Shown here: one piece after another, positions 1-8,043 of the stretch
How the letters are laid out: every line of letters begins with the position of its first letter
How positions within the stretch are numbered: the first letter of the stretch is position 1
Origin: Gemmiger formicilis
Lineage (GTDB): Bacteria; Bacillota; Clostridia; Oscillospirales; Ruminococcaceae
Direction: 5' to 3'
Length of the DNA: 64,000 bases
Assembly (NCBI RefSeq): GCF_016900095.1
Contig: NZ_JACJJP010000010.1
Location: 34,962 to 98,961 of the forward strand
Translations under genes and position numbers: made by a program
The notes under the pieces: generated by a model
Told to the model about the DNA's origin: nothing
The model's database searches: none
The model's input: only the letters and a program-made list of their open reading frames with translations

Positions 1-206
1 ATCAGGTATTCGATGCCCCAGAAACAGCCGCCGGCCAGATAGATCACATTTTCGGTGGTTTCCATATCCGTCATTACCTCCTGAGGCAGGGCTTCGGTCT
101 GCCCGGTTTGCCGGGCAGGCTCGGCGGGGCTGCCTGCGGCAGCCGGGGCGCATCCGCTGAGCAGCAGCGCGCAGGCGAGCAGACCCGATAGAATTTTGGA
201 GTGCAT
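1..206 (-). CDS. msrA: Peptide-methionine (S)-S-oxide reductase, lipoprotein form (5' part only)
   Basis: Only the first 68 codons lie in the window; the gene runs off the left edge. The start is ATG at 206, with AGGAGG six bases upstream. The protein opens with a signal peptide and lipobox (LLLSGC, lipid cysteine at residue 19), then a short Ala/Pro/Gln-rich linker. After the linker comes YLAGGCFWG around residue 61, the MsrA active-site signature with the catalytic cysteine inside GCFWG. MsrA reduces methionine-S-sulfoxide in oxidised proteins. The lipobox places this copy on the outer face of the membrane, where it would repair surface proteins. The rest of the domain cannot be seen, so a fusion to MsrB cannot be excluded. 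Confidence 0.85.
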   Translation of the reverse strand, partial: MHSKILSGLLACALLLSGCAPAAAGSPAEPARQTGQTEALPQEVMTDMETTENVIYLAGGCFWGIEYL

Positions 207-230
207 GATGTACCTCCTGCCCCTGCCGGG

Positions 231-279
231 AATCACCCTGCGCCGGGTACGCGTGGGTGGAATCCGGCGCAGGGTGGTT
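231..279. terminator. Hairpin between the QueD-like gene and msrA
   Basis: The arms are 231-246 and 264-279, 16 bases with one G-T wobble, around a 17-base loop. It lies just downstream of the QueD-like stop codon and just upstream of msrA. There is no clear U-tract on either strand, so this is either a weak terminator or an RNA-stabilising stem. Confidence 0.45.
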
Positions 280-334
280 GCTATGTTCCGGCAATCACAG
301 CGGGGCGCGTAAGACTGTGGTCACCGCGGGAAGG

Positions 335-901
335 TTATCCCTTCTTGTAGCCGCACTTGGGGCAGACGCCGTTCTCGTTCAGGGCGATGCCGCACAGCGG
401 GCAGCGTTCGATCTTGTTGTGGGTCTCGAACTCGGCGGAAGCGGCGTTCACACCGCTGGTGAAGGTGATCTTGGCAATGTTCAGCTTGTCTTTGAGCAGG
501 TCATAGACAATCTTGATCATGCCTTCCACCGTCAGGGTCTCCTTGGTGACCACCAGACGGCAGTCGGGATAGGCGGTGGCCAGCTCGGTCTTGAAGGCAG
601 GTCCTTTCATCTTGTTCTGGGGGGCACCGTTGCGGATGCCCTGCTCTTCGTACACCTTCAGGATGGCGGGCAGAAGAGGATCGTCTTCCCGCAGGATCAG
701 GGCATGGTCAAAGTTCTGCAGCAAGGACCAGGCGGTTTTCTGGATTTCGTTGCAGGGGAACACCATGTTCACTCCCGGTTCGACGGTGTCCTCCACCTCG
801 ATGGTCAGAACGCCGGTATGCCCGTGGAGATACTGGGCTTCGCCCTTGAAGCCGTAAAAACGGTGGGCGTATTGCAGGTCCAATTTCGTGATGCTTCTCA
901 T
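335..901 (-). CDS. QueD / 6-pyruvoyl-tetrahydropterin synthase-like protein with C-terminal zinc ribbon
   Basis: This 188-residue protein belongs to the 6-carboxy-/6-pyruvoyl-tetrahydropterin synthase fold. His13 (AHRF), His26 and His28 (LHGHTG) form the expected zinc triad. FDHALIL around residue 66 is the second family motif. The family normally has a catalytic cysteine between the first and second histidine motifs; residues 14-25 here contain none. The C-terminus adds a zinc ribbon with Cys167/Cys170 and Cys180/Cys183. The fold is clear, but the reaction is not: queuosine synthesis, another pterin step, or a non-catalytic role are all possible. The gene lies 25 bases behind a Fur-family gene in the same direction, so the two are probably co-transcribed under metal or peroxide control. 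Confidence 0.75.
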   Translation of the reverse strand: MRSITKLDLQYAHRFYGFKGEAQYLHGHTGVLTIEVEDTVEPGVNMVFPCNEIQKTAWSLLQNFDHALILREDDPLLPAILKVYEEQGIRNGAPQNKMKGPAFKTELATAYPDCRLVVTKETLTVEGMIKIVYDLLKDKLNIAKITFTSGVNAASAEFETHNKIERCPLCGIALNENGVCPKCGYKKG

Positions 902-926
902 GGTAAAAACCTCCCGTTATGAATAT

Positions 927-1322
927 TTACAAGTCCTGAGACTCGTATGCTTCATCAGCCGCCTGCTCCTTGGCGCGGCACTGGGGACACAGACACCGGA
1001 TTTTCAGGTCATACCCTTCGATGGCAAAACCGGTCTGGCGCTCCAGCTCCCTTGTCAGGTCAGACAGGTGAATATCCAGCAGCGCCCCGCACCGCCGACA
1101 GACCAGATGGTCGTGCCGTGTGTTTTTGTCGTAGCGGTCGGGGTAGCCTGCCACACTGATCTTGCGGATTTTCTCCTGGGCGTACAGGGTGTTCAGATTG
1201 TTGTACACCGTGGCCAGCACAACGGAGGGGCAGCTCTGCTTGAGTGCGAAGAAGATCTGTTCCGCCGTCATGTGGCTGTGGGAAGAAGAGATGATTTCCA
1301 GAATTTTGTCGGCATATCTCAT
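927..1322 (-). CDS. Fur-family metalloregulator (PerR/Fur/Zur type)
   Basis: A 131-residue DNA-binding repressor of the Fur family. The N-terminal winged helix includes the recognition region LATVYNNLNTL, typical of the family. The structural zinc site is formed by Cys75/Cys78 and Cys112/Cys115. The regulatory metal site would include the RHDH residues at 70-72. Assigning PerR, Fur or Zur from sequence alone is unsafe; the box upstream resembles both PerR and Fur boxes. The gene is first in a probable two-gene transcript with the QueD-like gene. The operator on its own promoter indicates autoregulation. Confidence 0.88.
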   Translation of the reverse strand: MRYADKILEIISSSHSHMTAEQIFFALKQSCPSVVLATVYNNLNTLYAQEKIRKISVAGYPDRYDKNTRHDHLVCRRCGALLDIHLSDLTRELERQTGFAIEGYDLKIRCLCPQCRAKEQAADEAYESQDL

Positions 1323-1337
1323 ACTGTATCACCAAAT

Positions 1338-1352
1338 TTAGAATCATTCTAA
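1338..1352. promoter_or_regulatory. Fur/PerR-type operator, perfect 7-1-7 dyad
   Basis: TTAGAATcATTCTAA is a perfect inverted repeat of seven bases around one central base, the architecture of Fur and PerR boxes. It overlaps the expected transcription start of the Fur-family gene, so the regulator probably represses itself. Confidence 0.8.
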
Positions 1353-1356
1353 TTCC

Positions 1357-1385
1357 AATATACAGAGGGAAAACCGTTTTGTCAA
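1357..1385 (-). promoter_or_regulatory. Sigma-70-type promoter of the Fur-family gene
   Basis: On the minus strand TTGACA (1380-1385) and TATATT (1357-1362) are separated by 17 bases. The predicted start, near 1350, lies inside the Fur-type dyad. The remaining bases up to 1651 hold no gene I can support. Confidence 0.75.
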
Positions 1386-1651
1386 GGCAGAGGCACGCAG
1401 TGGGCAAAAAAGGTCTTCTTTTTCGTTTCAGCGAGTTTTTCTCACTTATTTTTCCCTGTATGCCCGGCGTTTTACCAACAGAGACGCCCTCCTGAAAAAA
1501 CACAGGCGGCCCGCGGTTCATGCGGGACTTCTGCCCGTATCCCCCGCCATGATACGCCCCGTTGCCGGGTAAAGTTCCCTCCGCCGGGTGCGACCCTTTT
1601 GTCGCGGTGAAAAAAGTCGTACTTATTTTGTCCTTGTCCGACCGGAAGCGC

Positions 1652-1684
1652 AAAAAAACAGGCAGCGAAAACTTCCGCTGCCTG
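1652..1684 (-). terminator. Intrinsic terminator of the glycosyltransferase gene
   Basis: The minus-strand hairpin has nine-base arms (1676-1684 and 1659-1667) with an eight-base loop, followed at once by seven T residues (1658-1652). It sits 16 bases past the stop codon of the glycosyltransferase. Confidence 0.88.
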
Positions 1685-1700
1685 TCGGGGAGATATTCAC

Positions 1701-2825
1701 TTACCGTTCGGCCCCGGTCACCATCTGCCGGGCAAAATCACAGATGCGCCCTGCGGCGCCGCCGTCAAACCGCTCGCGCTGGCGGCGCACCATCTCCGCA
1801 CACTGTTCCGGGTCGGCCAGCAGGGCCGCCGCCCGGGCCGCCGCTTCCTGGGGATCCTGGCAGGCCACACTCATGCCATGGGCGGAAAAATAGTCCGCGT
1901 TGTAGGTTTCGCAGCCGGGAATGCCCGCCGTGTGCAGGATGGGAATGCCGCAGACGGCGGCTTCGGTGGAGGAAAGGCCGCCGGGCTTGGTGACAAAGAG
2001 GTCCGATGCCCGCAGATACCCGGCCATATCGTCGGTGTGGCCCACCACCAGGATGTTGTCCCGTGCGTGGGGAGCGAGCTCCTCGTACAAGTTCCGGTTG
2101 TTGCCGCACACCAGGATCAGGACCGTGTCGGGGCTGCCCGAAAGGGTTTCCATCAGCGCGCGGATGGTCTGCCGGATGGTACCGCCGCCCATACTGCCCC
2201 CGGCCACCAGCGCATACCGCTTGTCCTGGTCCAGGTGCAGACGGCGGCGGGCCTCCGCCTTGGTCTCCCCGCCGGCAAAGGCGGCTTTGGTGGGGATGCC
2301 CAAGGGGTACAGTTTTTCCGCCGGGATGCCCCGCCGCACATAGTCCGGCGCCAGGTCCTTGGCCGGAATCACGTAGGCATCGCACTCGGTTTCCTCGGTG
2401 AAGGGGATGCAAACGTAGTCGGTGGAGACAAAAATGGTTTTGGGAACGGCCGCTCCCCGGTCCTGCAGGTTGGTCATGATCTCCGCCGGGTACAGATGGG
2501 TGGTGATGACGATATCAAAATGGTTCTGCCGCAGGTACTCTTCCATGATGGGCACCATCCAGCGGTTCACATGGTACACCGGCGAGCGCACCGGCAGGCT
2601 GCGGTAAAGCTGTCCCGCCCGGTACATGGCGCCGAACAGCCGGGGCCGCTTCTGCACCATGGAAATGTAGGACGTATCGATGGTCTGGGCCAGCTTGATG
2701 CTGTACAGGGTGTAAGGGTTGAGCAGCACCGCCTTGTCACCCCGGCGCTGCACCTCTTCCAGGATGGCGCGGGCGGCGGAATTGTGGCCTCCGCCGGTGC
2801 CGCAGGACAGAATCAGTGTTTCCAT
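1701..2825 (-). CDS. Diacylglycerol glycosyltransferase, MGDG-synthase/UgtP type
   Basis: A 374-residue GT28-family enzyme. The N-terminus has LSCGTGGGHNSAA, the mark of the MGDG-synthase domain. The C-terminal sugar-nucleotide domain shows GGSMGGGTIRQ and TKPGGLSSTEA. It probably transfers a hexose from UDP-sugar to diacylglycerol on the cytoplasmic face, making glycolipid or the lipoteichoic-acid anchor. The start chosen is ATG 2825, with GGAGGT about nine bases upstream. A longer reading frame exists upstream but only shadows the neighbouring gene. The start overlaps the end of the PlsY-like gene by 13 bases, so the two are translationally coupled in one lipid operon. The exact sugar and acceptor are not predictable. 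Confidence 0.85.
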   Translation of the reverse strand: METLILSCGTGGGHNSAARAILEEVQRRGDKAVLLNPYTLYSIKLAQTIDTSYISMVQKRPRLFGAMYRAGQLYRSLPVRSPVYHVNRWMVPIMEEYLRQNHFDIVITTHLYPAEIMTNLQDRGAAVPKTIFVSTDYVCIPFTEETECDAYVIPAKDLAPDYVRRGIPAEKLYPLGIPTKAAFAGGETKAEARRRLHLDQDKRYALVAGGSMGGGTIRQTIRALMETLSGSPDTVLILVCGNNRNLYEELAPHARDNILVVGHTDDMAGYLRASDLFVTKPGGLSSTEAAVCGIPILHTAGIPGCETYNADYFSAHGMSVACQDPQEAAARAAALLADPEQCAEMVRRQRERFDGGAAGRICDFARQMVTGAER

Positions 2826-3430
2826 AGGGGCTTTACCTCCATCTGTTCTTTTTTCTCCTTGCTGGTCAGCATCCGCCACAGCACCGCAATGGACATGAAA
2901 CAGAATCCGCTGCGGATTTCGGGGCGGTCCACCACAAAGATCATGCCCACCAGCGAGGCGATATACGCCGCCAGGGTGCGGTAATAATGGGGGGAGATGC
3001 GAAGCACCACCGAAAACAGCAGAAAGAAGGCGGCCAGCACGGCAAAGGGCTGCCACAGGGGCAGAAGCCCCAGCAGGCACCCGAAGGTGACCGCAATGCC
3101 CTTGCCCCCGTGGAAGTGGGAAAACACCGAAAAGGTGTGCCCGATCACCGGGGCGGCCAGGACCAGGGCGCAGATGTAGGGGTCCCGCGGGGGGCCTTCC
3201 ATAAACAGATGGACGGGCACGAACCCCTTGAGCAGTTCACACACCAGGGTGAGCACCCCGCAGAGGAATCCGCCGTACTGGAAGGCGTTGGCGGTGCCGG
3301 GGTTGTGGTCGTCGCTGATCTGTGTCAGGTTCTGCCCCGTAAACAGCCGCACAAACAGCTGGGCATACAGCACACTGCCCGACAGGTATCCCACCAGGGG
3401 AAAGAGCAGCATATCCAAATCATGTTTCAT
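2813..3430 (-). CDS. plsY: PlsY-like glycerol-3-phosphate acyltransferase
   Basis: A 205-residue multi-spanning membrane protein. It keeps PlsY hallmarks: GYLSGSVLYAQ near the N-terminus, NPGTANAF in place of the usual SGNxGATN motif, a KG motif (ELLKG), and FHGGKGIA, the acyl-phosphate-binding region. PlsY makes 1-acylglycerol-3-phosphate from acyl-phosphate at the membrane. The first motif diverges, so this may be a second, specialised PlsY rather than the housekeeping copy. ATG 3430 is preferred over an upstream in-frame codon because the membrane segments begin immediately after it. It is coupled to the glycolipid glycosyltransferase, which fits joint membrane-lipid synthesis. Confidence 0.8.
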   Translation of the reverse strand: MKHDLDMLLFPLVGYLSGSVLYAQLFVRLFTGQNLTQISDDHNPGTANAFQYGGFLCGVLTLVCELLKGFVPVHLFMEGPPRDPYICALVLAAPVIGHTFSVFSHFHGGKGIAVTFGCLLGLLPLWQPFAVLAAFFLLFSVVLRISPHYYRTLAAYIASLVGMIFVVDRPEIRSGFCFMSIAVLWRMLTSKEKKEQMEVKPLWKH

Positions 3431-3461
3431 AAGCAGGTCACTTCTCTTTTTTTCTTCCGGG

Positions 3462-3504
3462 TACAAAAACAGAACAGCCAAAGACTCGGGCTCAGCCTTT
3501 GGCT
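3462..3504 (-). terminator. Terminator of the large ABC transporter gene
   Basis: On the minus strand AGCCAAAG (3504-3497) pairs with CTTTGGCT (3483-3476), followed by a T-rich stretch (CTGTTTTTG). It begins 16 bases after the ABC gene ends and precedes the PlsY-like gene. Confidence 0.7.
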
Positions 3505-3519
3505 TGGGTTGTGCAAAGA

Positions 3520-6500
3520 TCACTCGGTGCGCAGCGCCGTCACGGGGTCGCTCTTGGCTGCCTTTTTGGCAGGAATCAGGCCGCCCAGCAGGGTCAGCAG
3601 CACGCTCAGGGCAATCAGGATCACCGCACCGCCCACCGGCAGAACGGCGTTCACATCGTTGGAGTTGGCCAGGTGGTGGATCAGGGCGTTGCCCGGCACC
3701 AGGATGATCAGGGTCAGGCCGATGCCGATGAGCCCCGCCGCCAGGCCGATGATGAAGGTTTCGGCGTTGAACACCTGGGAGATGTTCTGCTTGGATGCAC
3801 CGATGGCGCGCAGGATGCCGATTTCCTTCTTGCGTTCCAACACGCTGATATAGGTGATGACACCGATCATGATGGAGGAGACCACCAGGGAGATGGCCAC
3901 GAAGGCGATGAGCACATAGCTGATGATGTCGATGATATCGGTCACCGAGGACATGAGGGTGCCCACCGTGTCAGTGTAGGTGATGACCTGTTCGTCTTTG
4001 CCTTCGGCCTCCATGCGGCTGTTGTAGTCGCTGAGCAGGGCAGTCACCTGCTCCTTGCTTTCAAAGTCCAGGGGGTAGATGCTGATGGTGCTGGGGTCGG
4101 CAAAGTCCACGAAATCCAGGGAACTGAGGTTGCTTTCGTAGGTGGCCCCCTGGGTGAAGCTCATGGACTGGAACAGTTCCGAAAGATCCTCCGCATCCAT
4201 ATTCATGGAGAAGGCGGCGGCGAAATCCTCCGGGTCAAACTGGAAGGCGTTGGCCAGGTTTTCGCCCAGCTTTTCCACCACCCCTTCCATGGCGGATTGC
4301 ATGTTGTCGGCAATCTGCTGCATCACCTGTTCCATCACCGAGGCCATGGCGGTCTGGATGGAACTGCTCAGGGAATCGGCCACCGAGCCCATCAGGGTCT
4401 GCATATAGCCGGTCATGGTGGAGGCCAGCTGCTGCTGCAGGCCGGAGGCATCCACCATGGAGGCGATGCTGCCGGTGAGCAGGGTCTGGGCCTGGTCGGT
4501 GGACATGTAGTCGGCGAAATAGGCGCCCATCTTGGACGGGTCGGGCAGGCCCTGGGCCACGGTGTAGGCCTGGTACCCCTCGGCCAGGTCGTTGGCCAGC
4601 TTTTCCAGCTGTTCCTGGGTGATGGTCCATTCCGACGCCGTGGGGAAGGTGGCGTTCAACCACTGGGTGATGATGGCCTGGGCGTCGGGGGTGGCCAGGT
4701 ATTCGGCCAGGTAGGATTGCAGCAGGGCCAGCATCTCCTCCTGGGACAGGGTGGAATCAAAGATTTCGGGGTGGTTCTGTTCGCAGTAGGTCAAGAATCC
4801 GGCCAGCACCTGGTTGAGCAGGTCCTTGACCTGGTCCTGGGTGGGGGCGGTGATGCCGTTGGCATCCAGAATTGCCTGCAGGTTCTGCTGCAGGATGCCG
4901 CAGCCCTCCTCGCTCTTCAGGAAGGTGAGGAAGCTGTCTCCCAGCCCGGTATAATCCGCTTCGGGATGGGCGGCCATGTAGTCATTCCAGCCGCTCACCA
5001 GCCCGGTGACCAGGTTGGTGACGGATTCCTGGGAAACGTTGAACTTGACCCCCTTGAGCAGATCGGCCATGTTCATCTGGGGGAATTCCGGAAGGTTCAT
5101 CTGCAGGCTGCCCGGGTCGATCATGCCGGACAGGTCCACCGATCCCATATCGATGCCGCTCATGTCCATACTGCCCATGTCCATGCTGCCCATATCAAAG
5201 GCGCCGGACAGACCGTCGGTGAGGTCGCTCTCATCAAAGGAGAACATCTCTTTCAAGGCGTCCTCGTCCACGCTGACAAGGGACTCCATATCAAAGCCGC
5301 TCTCCCCTTTTTCCTCCCCGAAGGGTTCGCCCGTAAAGACGTTGGTGTGGGGGTCGGCCAGCTGGTCCTGCACGATCTGGCTCTGGGCGGCCTCCTCGGC
5401 CACGTGGCGAGTCAGGGAGGGCAGGTAGGCAATGCCCGACTGCATGAGCAGGCCGCCGTCCTCGGTGGGCTGGACAATGCCCACCACGGTCAGGTCCTCG
5501 CCGTTGGCCACCAGTTTCTGCATGTAGGCATCGTCGTCCCGCTTGTCACGCCAGATGCCGTATTCGCTGTCATATTCGTAATAGTCCGGGCTGCTGACCA
5601 GCTTGAAGGTGACACCCAGAATGTCGTCGTAGGTGTAGGTGCCCATATTCTGGGGCGTGACCACGTCTTCCTCATTGACGAACTCCTGCACCATGTCGTC
5701 CAGTTCCTTTGAATCCCGCAGACCCAGGGTGTACAACATAAAGTCGCTCATGCTGCCGCTGGAGGTCAGCACCAGCACGCACTCGTTGTAATTTTCCGGC
5801 CAGCGGCCCGCCTTCACCTCGTACTGGGTGCGGTACAGGGCCTGGTCGTCGGGCATCTCGTAAAAGACATCGGTGCCCATCATGGAGGACATCATGCTGC
5901 TGGAACTCACCGAAGAGCCCAGCCCCATAGCCGCAAAGGAGCTGTCCGGGTTGACCTGCCGCACCCCGTCCGGCTTTTGCAGATACACCTGGGGCATGAT
6001 GTCGTAGGAATACTCCACCGCGCTGGTGTATTGCTCGATGCCGCTGGTACCGCTGTCCAGCCAGGTCTTCAGGGATTTCAGGTCGTTGGAATTCATAGTG
6101 GAGAACATGCTGGTCACCATGTCCAGGATGCCCACCTCTCCTTCCCCGTGGTCGGAACTGCCGGTGGGTTCGCTGAGCAGCGAGGAAAGGTCAAACCCGG
6201 CGCTCTGAATCTGCAGGGGATATTCGGACAGGGTTTCCCGTTCCACGTCCTGGATATACTGGTTCACGCCGGTGGAGAGGGACAGGATCAGCGCAATGCC
6301 GATGATGCCGATGGACCCGGCAAAGGAGGTGAGGATGGTGCGGGCCTTTTTGGTTTTCAGGTTGTTGAAGCTCAGGGAAAGGGCCGTCAGCAGCGACATG
6401 GACGACTTGCCCATGTTCTTGTGCACCGCTTCGGGCAGTTCCTCCTCCGGCTCATAGGGGTCGGAGTCGGAGCGGATCTGGCCGTCCCGCAGGTTGACGA

Positions 6501-7128
6501 TGCGGGTGGCGTACTGCTTGGCCAGTTCCGGGTTGTGGGACACCATGACCACCAGACGGTCCTTGGCCACCTCTTTCAGCAGATCCATGACCTGCACGCT
6601 GGTGGCGCTGTCCAGCGCGCCGGTGGGTTCGTCGGCCAGCAGGATGTCGGGGTTGTTCACCAGGGCGCGGGCGATGGCCACCCGCTGCATCTGCCCGCCG
6701 GACATCTGGTTGGGCTTTTTGTGCAGCTGTTCGCCAAGGCCCACCTCCTGCAACGCCTTGATGGCCCGCTGGCGGCGTTCCGCCTTGCCCACGCCGGAGA
6801 TGGTCAGGGCCAGCTCCACGTTGGCCAACACCGTCTGGTGGGGAATGAGGTTGTAGCTCTGGAACACAAACCCGATGGTGTGGTTGCGATAGGAATCCCA
6901 GTCCCGGTCCTTGTACTTTTTGGTGGAGATGCCGTTGATGATCAGGTCGCCGGAGTCATAGCGGTCCAGTCCGCCGATGATGTTCAATAAGGTGGTCTTG
7001 CCCGAACCGCTGGGGCCCAGGATGGCCACAAATTCGTTGGAACGCAGATTGAGGGATACATGGTCCAGGGCCTTCTGCACGAAGTTGCCTGTCTTGTATT
7101 CCTTGCAAATGTCTTTGATCTGAAGCAT
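3520..7128 (-). CDS. ABC transporter, fused ATPase-permease with giant extracellular domain (MacB/FtsX type)
   Basis: A 1202-residue fusion. Residues 1-230 are an ATPase with Walker A GPSGSGKT (38-45), signature SGGQMQR, Walker B LLADEPTGALD and an H-loop histidine. A first membrane segment follows (ILTSFAGSIGIIGIALIL). Then come some 750 residues of predicted extracellular domain rich in Asp, Met, Gln and Ser, including a Met/Asp/Gly/Ser low-complexity run encoded around 5110-5215. The C-terminus is an FtsX domain with three membrane helices, including the conserved ERKKEIGILRAIGAS cytoplasmic loop. Such type VII ABC proteins drive mechanical work or peptide export rather than ordinary transport. 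ATG 7128 has GGAGA upstream. The gene has its own promoter, dyad and terminator. The substrate is unknown. Confidence 0.88.
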   Translation of the reverse strand: MLQIKDICKEYKTGNFVQKALDHVSLNLRSNEFVAILGPSGSGKTTLLNIIGGLDRYDSGDLIINGISTKKYKDRDWDSYRNHTIGFVFQSYNLIPHQTVLANVELALTISGVGKAERRQRAIKALQEVGLGEQLHKKPNQMSGGQMQRVAIARALVNNPDILLADEPTGALDSATSVQVMDLLKEVAKDRLVVMVSHNPELAKQYATRIVNLRDGQIRSDSDPYEPEEELPEAVHKNMGKSSMSLLTALSLSFNNLKTKKARTILTSFAGSIGIIGIALILSLSTGVNQYIQDVERETLSEYPLQIQSAGFDLSSLLSEPTGSSDHGEGEVGILDMVTSMFSTMNSNDLKSLKTWLDSGTSGIEQYTSAVEYSYDIMPQVYLQKPDGVRQVNPDSSFAAMGLGSSVSSSSMMSSMMGTDVFYEMPDDQALYRTQYEVKAGRWPENYNECVLVLTSSGSMSDFMLYTLGLRDSKELDDMVQEFVNEEDVVTPQNMGTYTYDDILGVTFKLVSSPDYYEYDSEYGIWRDKRDDDAYMQKLVANGEDLTVVGIVQPTEDGGLLMQSGIAYLPSLTRHVAEEAAQSQIVQDQLADPHTNVFTGEPFGEEKGESGFDMESLVSVDEDALKEMFSFDESDLTDGLSGAFDMGSMDMGSMDMSGIDMGSVDLSGMIDPGSLQMNLPEFPQMNMADLLKGVKFNVSQESVTNLVTGLVSGWNDYMAAHPEADYTGLGDSFLTFLKSEEGCGILQQNLQAILDANGITAPTQDQVKDLLNQVLAGFLTYCEQNHPEIFDSTLSQEEMLALLQSYLAEYLATPDAQAIITQWLNATFPTASEWTITQEQLEKLANDLAEGYQAYTVAQGLPDPSKMGAYFADYMSTDQAQTLLTGSIASMVDASGLQQQLASTMTGYMQTLMGSVADSLSSSIQTAMASVMEQVMQQIADNMQSAMEGVVEKLGENLANAFQFDPEDFAAAFSMNMDAEDLSELFQSMSFTQGATYESNLSSLDFVDFADPSTISIYPLDFESKEQVTALLSDYNSRMEAEGKDEQVITYTDTVGTLMSSVTDIIDIISYVLIAFVAISLVVSSIMIGVITYISVLERKKEIGILRAIGASKQNISQVFNAETFIIGLAAGLIGIGLTLIILVPGNALIHHLANSNDVNAVLPVGGAVILIALSVLLTLLGGLIPAKKAAKSDPVTALRTE

Positions 7129-7204
7129 TGATTTTGTCTCCGTGTACCTGTCTATGCGGGCGGAAACCGGCACGGTTTCCGCATAAGAATAATCGAAACA
7201 TCGT

Positions 7205-7223
7205 TGTAATTGAAATAATTACA
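7205..7223. promoter_or_regulatory. Operator-like 7-5-7 dyad at the ABC transporter promoter
   Basis: TGTAATT gaaat AATTACA is a perfect inverted repeat placed at and just below the predicted transcription start. This is the usual position for a repressor site. No regulator gene is adjacent, so the binding protein is unknown; the length and AT-rich arms resemble GntR/TetR-class sites. Confidence 0.6.
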
Positions 7224-7231
7224 TTATGGAT

Positions 7232-7260
7232 AGAATACCATCGGCAAGCCCCCTTGTCAA
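7232..7260 (-). promoter_or_regulatory. Promoter of the ABC transporter gene
   Basis: Minus-strand TTGACA (7255-7260) and TATTCT (7232-7237) have a 17-base spacer. The predicted start near 7225 abuts the 7205-7223 dyad and leaves a leader of about 100 bases. Confidence 0.75.
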
Positions 7261-7355
7261 CACGGGAAAAGGCGAAGGCTCCCGGGGTTTTTGCTCCCAT
7301 TACCCGGCGGTAAGCCGCTTACCTGCGGGATAGTATCGCACCGGAATGTGCGTAC

Positions 7356-7383
7356 TTGTTTTTCCTTGTGCCTTTGCTATGAT
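7356..7383 (+). promoter_or_regulatory. Promoter of the flavin reductase gene
   Basis: TTGTTT (7356-7361) and TATGAT (7378-7383) have a 16-base spacer. It lies 53 bases before the flavin reductase start. Confidence 0.55.
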
Positions 7384-7436
7384 GGTGGTATGGATTTTGA
7401 AAAATCATCCGGCAAAACGAGAGGAGTGTACCGACT

Positions 7437-8009
7437 ATGACCAAAGATTTCGGGGCCAAGCCCTATCTGTTCCCCATGCCCACCTATATGATCGGCACCT
7501 ACAACGAGGACGATACGGTGGATGTGATGATGATGGCGTGGGGCGGCATCTGCGCCGAAGACATGGTGGCGCTGAACCTGGAAGCCGAACACAAGACGGT
7601 GGCCAACCTGAAAGCCCGCAAGGCCTTCACCCTGGCGGTGCCCGGCACTGAAACCCTGGCGGCGTCGGATTTTCTTGGCATTGCCAGCGCCAACAAGATG
7701 GCGGACAAGTTTGCCCGCACCGGCCTGCACGCCGTCAGAAGCCAGAGGGTGGATGCGCCCGTGATCACCGAGTATCCCCTGACCCTGGAATGTGAGGTGG
7801 TGGAGATGCAGGACCAGCCCTACGGTCTGCGGGTGCTGGGCCGGATCCTCAACGTGATGGCTGACGAGAAGGTGCTGGACGAGACCGGAAAGATCGATGC
7901 CGGCAAGCTGCAGGCCTTCGCCTTTGACCAGATGCGCAACGGCTACTACGCCGTAGGGGACAAGATCGGGCAGGCCTGGCACAGCGGTGCCGGTCTGATG
8001 AAACCGTAA
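7437..8009 (+). CDS. Flavin reductase-like FMN-binding split-barrel protein
   Basis: A 190-residue protein of the flavin reductase/flavoredoxin family, which binds FMN in a split barrel and moves electrons from NAD(P)H or ferredoxin partners. Supporting segments are PMPTYMIGTYNEDD at the N-terminus, the MMMAWGGICAEDMVALNL strand pair, HKTVANLKARKAF, and DFLGIASANKMADKF, all placed as in that family. ATG 7437 follows GAGGAG at a suitable distance. It stands alone, with its own promoter and a shared terminator facing an HxlR repressor. HxlR proteins often respond to electrophiles or quinones, so a redox-detoxification role is plausible but not shown. Confidence 0.85.
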   Translation: MTKDFGAKPYLFPMPTYMIGTYNEDDTVDVMMMAWGGICAEDMVALNLEAEHKTVANLKARKAFTLAVPGTETLAASDFLGIASANKMADKFARTGLHAVRSQRVDAPVITEYPLTLECEVVEMQDQPYGLRVLGRILNVMADEKVLDETGKIDAGKLQAFAFDQMRNGYYAVGDKIGQAWHSGAGLMKP

Positions 8010-8043
8010 GAAAGAGTTTGCGCAGGGGGTTGCGACCTTGCAC

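Noticed and set aside
2826..3080. N-terminal extension of the diglyceride glycosyltransferase
   Set aside because: The extra 85 residues are the PlsY-like gene read in another frame, and a good ribosome site precedes ATG 2825.
3499..5712. Long open frame on the plus strand, over 700 codons
   Set aside because: It lies antisense to the large ABC transporter. Its product is rich in His, Gly, Val and Gln, with none of the transporter-like motifs seen on the other strand. Such frames arise from GC-rich codon bias.
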